From: PWQG01 sp050486205
GTDB taxonomy: Bacteria; Pseudomonadota; Gammaproteobacteria; Pseudomonadales; Pseudohongiellaceae
NCBI GenBank assembly: GCA_050486205.1
Contig: JBJHCW010000003.1
Location: 62,001-126,000, forward strand
DNA length: 64,000 bases
Reading direction: 5' to 3'
Part shown: piece after piece, positions 9,101-16,047 of the stretch
How positions within the stretch are numbered: the first letter of the stretch is position 1
How the letters are laid out: the number at the start of each line of letters is the position of its first letter
Notes under the pieces: generated by a model
Databases searched by the model: none
What the model was told of the DNA's origin: nothing
Seen by the model: only the letters and a program-made list of their open reading frames with translations
Translations under genes and position numbers: made by a program

Positions 9101-9660
9101 CCGACGGTGTGGATCTGCGGGCCAGTTATGCCTGGAACACGGATCTGGGGCGTTGGCGCGTAAGTTCTGATTTCACCTATGTCAACCAGTACAAGCTGAG
9201 CAACGTGCCTGGACTTGAACTGGGACTGCGTGAAACAGGGCTGTTCGATGCTGCTGGTACTACAGGTGATGGCCTGCTGGTGCGATCGCTGCCGGACAGA
9301 AAGGGCAACCTGACCCTCGGTTGGTCCAGCACGGATCTGCGTCACAGCGTCAGTGTCATCAACCGCTTCATTGGTTCCTACGATAACCTGAGTTACCAGG
9401 ATACCTTTGACAATGGTAATGACTACGTGCGCTCGATAGTGAACGAGAAAATCAGCAGCTACCACAGTGTTGATCTTCAGTATAACTATGTTCACGAATG
9501 GGCAAATCCGAACCTGGGAACAACCATTCTCACCGTTGGTGCCCTGGATGCCTTCAATGCCACGTTACCGTTCCACTACAACGGTGCATTGAATTACGAC
9601 GCGTATCAGTTTGACGGTCGTGGCCGCAGGCTCTATGCGCGCGCGCTGCTTCAGTTCTGA
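6184..9660 (+). CDS. TonB-dependent receptor (complete, 1158 aa)
   Basis: The third receptor of the tandem set. ATG at 6184 follows AAAGGGGG. The N-terminus has a signal peptide (to about residue 34, ending in CVPAFAQQ), then EEVVVTGSYLRG and a plug with LYGSDAVAGVVNVIM, then a barrel ending in LYARALLQF. It aligns end to end with the second receptor, but in its central and C-terminal parts is closer to the first (for example NNKSNAPEMNLPGLP and SSTTFRDPIRNQAVRAGM are shared only by copies one and three). This suggests more recent duplication or gene conversion between the outer copies. The substrate is unknown. Confidence 0.96.
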   Translation: MSRFAVKPLTKKRGSARLIAGIAATLACVPAFAQQSDQEPQVEEVVVTGSYLRGSPLDAPSPVQVVDRQSIEAQGAAQIWDVIKNLEINSGSFSNEGSDGGNAAMGNLSGTANVNLRNLGENSTLTLINGKRQVAAATTSPTGGEFVDINTIPLVMVERLEVLTDGGSALYGSDAVAGVVNVIMRTQFEGLEIYGDVQALESSLSNQDRTASVIWGWANDSGDTHFVVSAEMFRRDPVPISAARYFDERSEFTGTVGGLGSLVNNSAFGSNLNTAYINQDAIDQAVAEGGNDNLRFTDPLCSELTSADGTPYFTGTRTAQRGQPSSSCRENSYEWSLLNVGMERNSFAAAFNHSFGEAAEFYSFAQYSHSDIQRADSGVYTSRGPTVFLAQPGAHQGNPAWAGYSVGQPAELGYFAPAVGLSRPSSIPNAPISGANGGPNVPMFAAMNVGSSPRTGAANQFNETETMGVQAGLRGEFYALENRRFNYDVSYSWSGTSFELEYKTFIRDRAELAANGLGGPNCTPNGVSDFDFISARGHISPAIPTFWDFVGADFTQTFFPGFVFTTRESLSLALTSNNHGQDGCEFYNPFLTRQADPDMANSQELIDWMLPTVRRADKRNKLAVWDGVLAGEMFDMQGGTAQFAVGAQYRQQNNKSNAPEMNLPGLPNAILAWNPDGSVAETHYVSNNYECAQCIFNYDHDRSVRAVFGELSLPFWNNVESQIALRWEDYGGSIGGELTPKVALSWRPIDELLLRSSFSQSFRAPNVGVQLEGLEASSTTFRDPIRNQAVRAGMLPPTNDNAEPNSTYTVGAPAPDIGNESANTYSAGFIWTPGGAMEGLSLSADFWRFEVKNRVMPQPGISSIAHEIEAFEVAAMDPANYVFNGTVSGSPSGAYEGMEPFTACDRDALEAEWGSDPEASRTEAGGVIPFSRLDCVVDPRTYTVEGVVRSAGSTTAGLTTIQSAAINAGEVTSDGVDLRASYAWNTDLGRWRVSSDFTYVNQYKLSNVPGLELGLRETGLFDAAGTTGDGLLVRSLPDRKGNLTLGWSSTDLRHSVSVINRFIGSYDNLSYQDTFDNGNDYVRSIVNEKISSYHSVDLQYNYVHEWANPNLGTTILTVGALDAFNATLPFHYNGALNYDAYQFDGRGRRLYARALLQF

Positions 9661-9692
9661 TGCGGTAATTCGGAACAGAACAGGCACAACAG

Positions 9693-9727
9693 AATCGCGG
9701 CGTGGGAAACCACGCCGCGATTTTTTT
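9693..9727 (+). terminator. Intrinsic terminator of third TonB receptor
   Basis: A perfect 13-bp stem, AATCGCGGCGTGG with its complement, closes on a GAAA tetraloop and runs into seven T residues. It is one of the strongest terminators in the window and separates the receptor block from the convergent EAL gene. Confidence 0.95.
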
Positions 9728-9787
9728 GTCCCCCTGGGGAAATCTGAATCGAGTATGCTTTACCGGTCGCTCGCGCGCGCATCCGCG

Positions 9788-10642
9788 TCAGAGCAGATTT
9801 TCAGCCACTTCCACGAGCTCTTCAAATGCAGGTCGGGCAAAGTAATACCCCTGGAACAGATCAATACCATGATCCCGCAACCACTCATATTCGGCCTGCA
9901 GTTCTACACCCTCGGCAAGCACGTCAATACCCAGCTCCGCGCAGGTCACGATGATGCCACGCACAATGGCCTGTCTGGCCTTGCTTTCAAATATATTGGT
10001 GATCAGATCGCGATCTATCTTGATGCAGTTGGGTTGGAACTCTGCCAGCAGATTCAGCCCCGCAAAACCCGCGCCGAAGTCGTCGATCATGGTGCCAAAG
10101 CCCAGATTGCGGTAGGCGCTGATGATATTGATCAGGTGCTTGCGGTCCAGCACCTGTTCACCTTCGGTGACTTCGAAGTGGATGCGCTCGATAGGGAAGT
10201 CGAACTCCCTGGCCGCCTGCAAGGTGGTACGAATACACAGTTCGGGTTTGTAGACCGCATTGGGTGTAAAGTTGATGTTCAGGCCGCTGCCAAGCTTCAG
10301 TTCCGAGGCCAGCTTGATGGCCTTGACGCGGCATGCCTGGTCGAAGCGGTACAGATTGCGTTCGTTGACGTTGCGCCAGACGTCCCTGAAAGGCTCGCCT
10401 GAAGTGCCACGGGCCAGCGCCTCATAGGAGATGACCTGGCCGGTGCTGGCACGTACTATGGGTTGGAAAGCAAAACTGAAGTCGAAGCCCAGTGGTTCAG
10501 CGTCGATACATTGTTTGCAGGTAAGTGGTTCGTAATAAGCCTGGGTCATGAAAACAGTAGCGGCAATTCCCGAATTTTCTTTACTGGATTTTTGTTGTCC
10601 AAGCATATCATCATGCCCGCTGTTTCCCCAACCCCTGATCAC
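9788..10642 (-). CDS. EAL-domain protein, likely cyclic-di-GMP phosphodiesterase
   Basis: A single EAL domain, predicted to hydrolyse cyclic di-GMP to pGpG in the cytoplasm. The metal and catalytic motifs are kept in order: YEALAR, INFTPN, FEVTEGE, MIDDFGAGFAGLNLL, IKIDRDL, LAEGVE and FQGYYFARP. There is no membrane segment or obvious sensor domain; a short N-terminal stretch has a CKQC pair that could respond to redox or metal. The given start is a GTG; better-supported starts by protein content are ATG at 10606 or 10549, the latter giving 253 residues, but none has a good ribosome site. It lies 24 bases after the MFS gene on the same strand and may be co-transcribed. Confidence 0.85.
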   Translation of the reverse strand: MIRGWGNSGHDDMLGQQKSSKENSGIAATVFMTQAYYEPLTCKQCIDAEPLGFDFSFAFQPIVRASTGQVISYEALARGTSGEPFRDVWRNVNERNLYRFDQACRVKAIKLASELKLGSGLNINFTPNAVYKPELCIRTTLQAAREFDFPIERIHFEVTEGEQVLDRKHLINIISAYRNLGFGTMIDDFGAGFAGLNLLAEFQPNCIKIDRDLITNIFESKARQAIVRGIIVTCAELGIDVLAEGVELQAEYEWLRDHGIDLFQGYYFARPAFEELVEVAENLL

Positions 10643-10666
10643 AGGCGCGACAGTTTTTGCAGTGCG

Positions 10667-11851
10667 TCAGACCTTTGTGTTGTGGTCACTGCCCCTGGCC
10701 AGAAATACACCGACCAGCATCAAAAGTGCACTCAGGGAAAACGTCAGACGAAACTCCTGCCGCCAGTCGATCAGCAGCCCGGCCAGCGCTGGCCCCAGCA
10801 GTTGACCGGTGGCAAAGAACAACGTGACAAAACTCACCGCCATGGCCGCATGTTGTGGTCTGACCGTTGCTGTGGACGCTGCCAGTATGGCAGTGAACAG
10901 TCCGCTGACCGAGAAGCCCGCGAGTATGAAGTGCAGGAAGAACATGCTTGTGGTTGGCCATATCACTGGCAGCAGGGTGGCGAATATGGCAAGAGACATG
11001 CAGAATGTCAGCGCCCTGGCGTGCCCCAGACGGTCGGCTATGCCGCCCCAGGCGGGACCGGAAAAAATGGACACCAGGCCCATCAGCGCCACCAGTTGCC
11101 CGGCTGTGCGGGCAGCCACCCCGGCATCCAGGGCAAAGCTGTACATGAACAGGGTCTGCACAATGTAAGTCATACCAACAATGCCGTAGAGGATCGCCAT
11201 ACGTCGCACGTGTGGATTGTGGGAGACGGTGGCAAGACCGGCGCGTGCAGTTGTGAATTCGGGGCTGCGGGGAGGATCGCGCAACCAGATGGCGACCATC
11301 ACGATGGTGAGGGTGGCGGCGACCGAAAAGGAAGCCCAGACCAGCCGCCAGGCATCCGGCCCGGCATTGTCCAGGAACAGTGGTATCAAGACACCTGTGA
11401 GCAGCACACCCAGGCCGACGCCGCTGCCGGAGAAGCCGATGACCAGCCCGCGTTTTTCCGGGTACCAGGCGCCAAGCAGTGATACCAGTGGTGTGAAAGT
11501 GAAGGCGGTACCGAATCCCAGCAGTACCATGCAAAGCAGCAGCAGCCAGTAGTGTGAGAAGAGGCTCAGGCCGGCAAAGCCCAGCGCTGCCACGGCCAGA
11601 CCGATGAGAACGGCGCGCCGGCCGCCGTGACGGCCGGCAAAAATGCCGGCATACAGCAGCAGCACCAGATACCCCAGAGCGGTCACCGTGCCCAGGTTGG
11701 CAGCCTGGGCATAACTCAGGTCAAGATTGTCGCGCATTGCCGGCAACAGCAGGCCATACGCCAGTCGGCCGAAAACAATGGCAACCAGGGTACATAACAT
11801 GCTGACCGGAATGATCACAAGTACGGGAGGGCGTTTTTCAGAGGTGTCCAT
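10667..11851 (-). CDS. MFS transporter (YbfB/YjiJ-like)
   Basis: A 394-residue major facilitator with about 12 hydrophobic helices. The first segment carries FGRLAYGLLLPAMRDNL followed by a helix with LGTVTALGYL, the pattern of the YbfB/YjiJ-like branch. The loop between helices 2 and 3 has GRHGGRRAVLIG, the usual MFS signature. Inner-membrane location is expected. The substrate is unknown and the neighbours do not help. The ATG at 11851 starts about 50 bases from the divergent tRNA gene. Confidence 0.87.
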   Translation of the reverse strand: MDTSEKRPPVLVIIPVSMLCTLVAIVFGRLAYGLLLPAMRDNLDLSYAQAANLGTVTALGYLVLLLYAGIFAGRHGGRRAVLIGLAVAALGFAGLSLFSHYWLLLLCMVLLGFGTAFTFTPLVSLLGAWYPEKRGLVIGFSGSGVGLGVLLTGVLIPLFLDNAGPDAWRLVWASFSVAATLTIVMVAIWLRDPPRSPEFTTARAGLATVSHNPHVRRMAILYGIVGMTYIVQTLFMYSFALDAGVAARTAGQLVALMGLVSIFSGPAWGGIADRLGHARALTFCMSLAIFATLLPVIWPTTSMFFLHFILAGFSVSGLFTAILAASTATVRPQHAAMAVSFVTLFFATGQLLGPALAGLLIDWRQEFRLTFSLSALLMLVGVFLARGSDHNTKV

Positions 11852-11898
11852 GCAGTGTGCTTGTCAGTTGGAGCGTGGTAGAATCGCCACCCTGTCAC

Positions 11899-11975
11899 GC
11901 CCCGGTGGCACAGCTGGATAGCGCGGCCCCCTCCTAAGGGGCAGGTCGCAGGTTCGAATCCTGCCCGGGGCACCA
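11899..11975 (+). tRNA. tRNA-Arg (anticodon CCT)
   Basis: A complete 77-nt cloverleaf. The acceptor stem is GCCCCGG/CCGGGGC, the anticodon arm GCCCC-CTCCTAA-GGGGC has anticodon CCT reading AGG, the T arm contains GGTTCGAATCC, and CCA is encoded. A TAGAAT at 11879-11884 could be its -10 element, but no good -35 hexamer lies at the right distance. Such tRNA genes often serve as integration sites, yet no integrase or repeated tRNA 3' end is seen here. Confidence 0.96.
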
Positions 11976-12140
11976 ATTCTATCAATTTTCTACAGTTGAT
12001 GTAATTTGCTTGAAACCTCTGCCCGCATCGCGTGTAATGTGCGCTTTGGCAAAGCTATTGAAAAACAGCGACGCAAAGCTACCTGTCTAAGGAGCCCCAG
12101 GCTCTATGACCGAGGGGCTACAACCTATCAAAAGCACACA

Positions 12141-13343
12141 ATGTATCAACTTATTGTCCTCGATGACGAAATCAGGGTCGGGCAAACCATAGCCCATATC
12201 GCCAGCTCGGAGTCCTTTCAAACCAAGGTGACCACAAACGGACCCGGTTTTTTCGCCACGCTGGAGGAAAGTTCTCCCAATTGCATCATACTGGATCTGA
12301 TCATGCCCGGGCATGACGGCATCCAGATGATCAATCATCTGGCCAATCAGAATTGCAGGGCAAGCCTGCTGATTATCAGCGGTGCCGATCAGCGTGTCAT
12401 CAATACCGCCGCCAACATTGCTGTTGCTCGAGGGTTGAACGTCATCGGTAAACTGCAGAAACCGTTCACCGCTGATGCGCTGCGCCACTACCTGAAACTG
12501 GCCGCGACCTGCCCCGAGACTGTCTCAAAAGCGTGCAACAATTCACCTTCGCGACAGCTTCCAGGCCTCACGCCGCAGATGATCCAGCGCGCGTTGGACA
12601 GCGAAGAATTCAGCTTGAGTTATCAACCGCAGATCAACTGCAACGACGGACATTTAGTTGGATTTGAAGCGCTGTCACGGTGGCAGCTTCCCGGATACGG
12701 AGCCGTCAGTCCGGACATATTCATCCCTGCCATTGAACACTCTGGTTTGATGCAGGTTTTTACCCTCCAGATCGCAAGATCCGCCATAAAATGGTTTCGT
12801 CGGGCCATTGATTGTCATCCGACAGGCTCTGCCGATCTCTCCCTGTCAATAAACATCTCCGCAAAGAATCTGACATGCCGTCAATTTGCCACGGAAATAC
12901 ACGCACTGTGTGATGACTGCGGCGTTGCGCCTCAAAGGATCATACTGGAGTTGACGGAGTCACATGCACTGACCGATGTGATGCTATCCACTGAACTGCT
13001 GGCACAGTTGCGCATCCAGGGCTTCCGGATATCCATCGACGACTTTGGGTCCGGCTACTCTTCGCTGATCCAATTGACGCGTCTGCCGTTCTCGGAGATC
13101 AAGATTGACAGAACGTTTGTGAGCAACGCCATGGAGTCCGATGAATCCCGCCAGGTGATACGGACCATCATATCGCTGGGGAAATCTCTGGGACTCAAAT
13201 CGGTTGCGGAAGGCGTAGAGGATGAAGGCACACTCAGCCTGTTGCGTGAATCGGGTTGTGATTACGCGCAGGGATTCCATATCAGTCGGCCGCTGAACCC
13301 TGATGCGGCCGCAAGATTGATTGGAACCGGAGCTGTCAGCTGA
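12141..13343 (+). CDS. Response regulator with EAL output domain
   Basis: A two-domain signalling protein of about 400 residues. The N-terminal receiver has the acidic pair in VLDDE, the phospho-acceptor aspartate in IILDLIMPGHDG and the lysine in GKLQKPF. From about residue 155 an EAL domain follows with FEALSRW, INISAKNL, LELTES, IDDFGSGYSSL, IKIDRTF, VAEGVED and AQGFHISRP, so phosphodiesterase activity is likely. The ATG at 12141 begins the receiver fold exactly; upstream in-frame codons (from a TTG at 12006) add unrelated sequence. No histidine kinase lies beside it. Its 3' end overlaps the convergent GAF gene by 8 bases. Confidence 0.93.
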   Translation: MYQLIVLDDEIRVGQTIAHIASSESFQTKVTTNGPGFFATLEESSPNCIILDLIMPGHDGIQMINHLANQNCRASLLIISGADQRVINTAANIAVARGLNVIGKLQKPFTADALRHYLKLAATCPETVSKACNNSPSRQLPGLTPQMIQRALDSEEFSLSYQPQINCNDGHLVGFEALSRWQLPGYGAVSPDIFIPAIEHSGLMQVFTLQIARSAIKWFRRAIDCHPTGSADLSLSINISAKNLTCRQFATEIHALCDDCGVAPQRIILELTESHALTDVMLSTELLAQLRIQGFRISIDDFGSGYSSLIQLTRLPFSEIKIDRTFVSNAMESDESRQVIRTIISLGKSLGLKSVAEGVEDEGTLSLLRESGCDYAQGFHISRPLNPDAAARLIGTGAVS

Positions 13344-14085
13344 GCGGGGTACCTGGGAAGTGGGTTCGAACGCAGTCCGGACAGATACTATGACTGAGCT
13401 GCGCCTCGGTATGCGTCATGAGATAGGATTCCAGTCGATGCCAGTATCCGGAATCGTCCCTCACGCCTTTGCAATGCGAACAGATTGGTATAAAGCCGCG
13501 TAAGGTTCTGATTTCTCTATTGGCTTCTTGCAGTTCCGAAACCGTGCGTTGCAATTCCGCCGTTCGGTGGCGAACGCGTTGCTCAAGTTCTTCGTACACT
13601 TGCACATTTTCCATGGCTACTGCGGTAGTATCCGCCAGCGATTGTAGCAAATGAAGCTCTTCGGCAGTCGCTTCGCGTTGCTGTGCCCAGTAGGTACCGA
13701 TGGCCGCCATGGGGTCGATAGTCCGGACTGGCATCATAGCCAGACTGCGCACGAAGGTGGGGCGGTAGGCGTCAGCAGGAATCCGCTCGTCGGCATAGAT
13801 ATCTTTGATCACCGCCGCTTTGCCATGCTCCATGGCCCAGCCACTGATGCAAGCACTCATGGGGAAGCGACGCCCTTTCCATAGGGGTTCGATTGCTTCT
13901 TCGTCTGCATAATAGCACTGGTCACCCTCACGCAGTATGAACGTGGCACCATCTGCCCCGGTCAGGTCTCGTGCCTCGTGGCGAATGATCTTCATGATGG
14001 CATCCAGGGAACGGGTCAGAGAGAGCTTCTGGACCACTGCAACCAGGTGCTGCAACTTCTGGTCTGCATTCATGTTGACCTCCAT
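13336..14085 (-). CDS. GAF-domain protein with C-terminal cysteine motif
   Basis: A 249-residue soluble protein. Residues about 10-165 form a GAF sensor domain (DLTGADGATFIL, then SGWAMEHGKAAVIKDI). A coiled coil follows (ENVQVYEELEQRVRHRTAEL to about residue 200). The C-terminus has IPICSHCKGVRDDSGYW and SICPDC, a pattern of two CxxC pairs found at the end of many sensor proteins and probably metal-binding. It lacks kinase, cyclase or HTH output domains. The tail-to-tail overlap with the receiver-EAL gene is seen directly; a functional link between them is inference. Confidence 0.85.
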   Translation of the reverse strand: MEVNMNADQKLQHLVAVVQKLSLTRSLDAIMKIIRHEARDLTGADGATFILREGDQCYYADEEAIEPLWKGRRFPMSACISGWAMEHGKAAVIKDIYADERIPADAYRPTFVRSLAMMPVRTIDPMAAIGTYWAQQREATAEELHLLQSLADTTAVAMENVQVYEELEQRVRHRTAELQRTVSELQEANREIRTLRGFIPICSHCKGVRDDSGYWHRLESYLMTHTEAQLSHSICPDCVRTHFPGTPLS

Positions 14086-14112
14086 GGCAGGCGAGGTGAC
14101 GACCGGGAGCGG

Positions 14113-14367
14113 CTATCCCAGTTCCTGTTTGGCGTGGCTGGCCATGTGCTGGATAACACCCGGCTTCTGGCACTCGAGCTTGCAGACCTGATAATGGTAC
14201 GTGCGCGCGCACGGGTCCAGGTCTGCGGCCTCGTCGATCGCAGCTTCCAGGTCGGCCTGGGCGGCCTTTCGCGTCAGATAGGGCCCCGAGATATTGACCT
14301 TCAGTGAAGGCTCATGGGGATCTGTTGCGACGATGTAGAAATTTTCCATACTCATTGTGTTTGCCAT
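14113..14367 (-). CDS. Small hypothetical protein (84 aa)
   Basis: I do not recognise this protein. It has no signal peptide or membrane segment. The sequence (ENFYIVATDPHEPSLKVNISG, then LTRKAAQADLEAAIDEAADLDP and a late YHYQVCKLECQK) suggests a small alpha/beta fold with two close cysteines. It ends 27 bases before the GAF gene on the same strand, so they are probably transcribed together. AGGGTGG lies upstream of the ATG. The 260 bases beyond it, up to 14629, hold no gene that I can support. Confidence 0.6.
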   Translation of the reverse strand: MANTMSMENFYIVATDPHEPSLKVNISGPYLTRKAAQADLEAAIDEAADLDPCARTYHYQVCKLECQKPGVIQHMASHAKQELG

Positions 14368-14629
14368 CTGGCTACCACCCTAGCTATCAGAACGATCGCA
14401 GGCATGTTTTATTGCTGCCCCGTTGCCAGCTGATACGCTTTTCAGCGACATTTGTATCAGCATCTGATGGTATTGTGGCCGCGACCAGCTTAACCCAGGC
14501 TGAAGCGGTTTACCGGTTTGTCTGCGTTTTGTCCGTGTCAAGCGTGTGTATCAAGCGCGCATATTATCCGCCTTTATCGGCACCGTTCCTAGCCCCTGAA
14601 GCACGCGTTTCACAATATAATGGCCGCTT

Positions 14630-15352
14630 ATGGACAAGCTGAGTGTCATTGTGCCGGTTTACCGGGAAGGCGCCTCGTTGCAGGAGCAGCTCCTGCAGCT
14701 GCAGCCAGTGCGTGCCCGAGGCCATGAGGTGGTTCTGGTCAACGGTGATCGAGACGATGATGGCCCGGCCCGCTGTGCCAGTCTGGTGGATCGCATGTTG
14801 GTGTCCCCGCCGGGCAGGGCCCGACAGATGAACGCAGGCGCCCGTGAGGCCAGTGGCGATGTGCTGTTGTTTCTGCACGCCGATACCCGACTGCCCGAAG
14901 GCGCCATTGACAGCATCCTGACCGGTCTGGCTGCCGGGCAGCGTTGCTGGGGCCGGTTTGATGTCAGGCTCAGTACCGCACGTCCCCTGTTTGTTCTGAT
15001 AGCGGCTCTGATGAATCTGCGGTCACGCCTGACCGGCATCTGCACAGGGGACCAGGCCCTGTTTGTCCGCCGGGATGTCTTCTGGCAGCTCGGTGGTTTT
15101 CCTGATCAGCCGCTGATGGAAGACATTGCACTGACTGCCATGCTCCGGCAACGGAGCCGCCCACTGTGCCTGAGACCAGCGGTGGTGACATCAAGCCGCA
15201 GATGGGAGCAACATGGCCCCTGGCGCACCATACTGTTGATGTGGCGGCTGCGACTGGCGTATTTTTTCGGTACCAGTCCTGAGGTGCTGCATGACCGGTA
15301 CTATCGGCGTGAAACGGGTGGTACACATGACACCACAACGAATGACAGGTAA
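14630..15352 (+). CDS. Family 2 glycosyltransferase, TIGR04283 type
   Basis: A GT-A fold glycosyltransferase of 240 residues: SVIVPVYREG at the start, FLHADTRLP as the DxD-like nucleotide-sugar motif, and GDQALFVRRDVFWQLGGFP, MEDIAL further on. Databases name this family arsenosugar biosynthesis glycosyltransferase, or rSAM/selenodomain-associated transferase 2. It pairs with the next gene, its usual partner, 7 bases downstream. No arsM- or arsS-like gene is within the window, so the arsenosugar role is not confirmed here. A TATAAT at 14616-14621 lies only 8 bases before the ATG. Confidence 0.88.
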   Translation: MDKLSVIVPVYREGASLQEQLLQLQPVRARGHEVVLVNGDRDDDGPARCASLVDRMLVSPPGRARQMNAGAREASGDVLLFLHADTRLPEGAIDSILTGLAAGQRCWGRFDVRLSTARPLFVLIAALMNLRSRLTGICTGDQALFVRRDVFWQLGGFPDQPLMEDIALTAMLRQRSRPLCLRPAVVTSSRRWEQHGPWRTILLMWRLRLAYFFGTSPEVLHDRYYRRETGGTHDTTTNDR

Positions 15353-15359
15353 CTGAGTC

Positions 15360-16043
15360 ATGACAGACCCTTCCGCGACCCAACGAGCCGCTACAGACCC
15401 GGAGAACGCCCGCTGGCGCTACCCGGACAGCCGGATTCTGCTCTTTGCCAAGCCGCCTGTGCCGGGCAGGGTCAAAACCCGCATGATCCCGCAACTGGGC
15501 AAGGGGGGCGCCGCCCGGCTGTACCAACACATGTTGCGGCATATGTGGCGGATAACAAACGCCGGGCTGTTGTGCCCGGTGCAGCTGTGGGTGACTGCCG
15601 AGCCTGAGCATCCGTTTTTTGCGGCGTTGCCCGGCTTACAGGATCCGAGACTGCAGCAGGGGGCTGACCTTGGGGCAAGGATGCACCATGCAGCCAGCAC
15701 GGCATTGCGGCACTGTGAACAGGTACTGATCATTGGTGGTGACTGTGTGTCCCTGGACAGCAGCTATCTGGCGCAGGCGCTGGATACACTGCGCAGTGGT
15801 AACGATGTTGTGATCGGTCCGGCCGAGGATGGCGGTTACGTGCTGCTTGGTCTGCGCCGCGCTGATGTCCCACTGTTCGAAGCCATGCCGTGGGGTGCTT
15901 CGGATGTCTTCAGGCAGACAGGTGAGCGGCTGACAGCTGCGGGTGTCAGGTGGCAGGTATTGCCCGAGCGGTGGGATGTGGATCAGTTCCCGGATCTGCG
16001 CCGGGTGCCGCCGGCCTGGCTTGCTGATGACACCGGCCCGTAG
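15360..16043 (+). CDS. DUF2064 glycosyltransferase-like, TIGR04282 type
   Basis: A 227-residue protein of the DUF2064 family, a nucleotidyltransferase/glycosyltransferase fold. Recognisable parts are ILLFAKPPVPGRVKTRM near residue 24, VLIIGGDCVSLDSSYL in the middle, and VVIGPAEDGGYVLLGLR, GVRWQVLPERWDVDQFPDL near the end. It is the standard partner of the TIGR04283 gene just upstream, and the two form an operon. The family is named for association with arsenosugar or seleno-modified products; the actual reaction is not established by this sequence. Its stop is 4 bases from the convergent ycgR stop. Confidence 0.87.
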   Translation: MTDPSATQRAATDPENARWRYPDSRILLFAKPPVPGRVKTRMIPQLGKGGAARLYQHMLRHMWRITNAGLLCPVQLWVTAEPEHPFFAALPGLQDPRLQQGADLGARMHHAASTALRHCEQVLIIGGDCVSLDSSYLAQALDTLRSGNDVVIGPAEDGGYVLLGLRRADVPLFEAMPWGASDVFRQTGERLTAAGVRWQVLPERWDVDQFPDLRRVPPAWLADDTGP

Positions 16044-16047
16044 GCGC

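Noticed and set aside
10463..11482. Plus-strand open frame opposite the MFS gene
   Set aside because: Its product is highly charged and repetitive; the minus-strand transporter has clear membrane helices and MFS motifs.
11899..12140. tRNA-Arg as an integration site with a mobile element next to it
   Set aside because: No integrase gene and no second copy of the tRNA 3' end is visible; the genes downstream are ordinary signalling genes.
14304..14642. 112-codon plus-strand frame across the gap before the glycosyltransferase
   Set aside because: It overlaps the small minus-strand gene, lacks a ribosome site and runs into the next gene out of frame.
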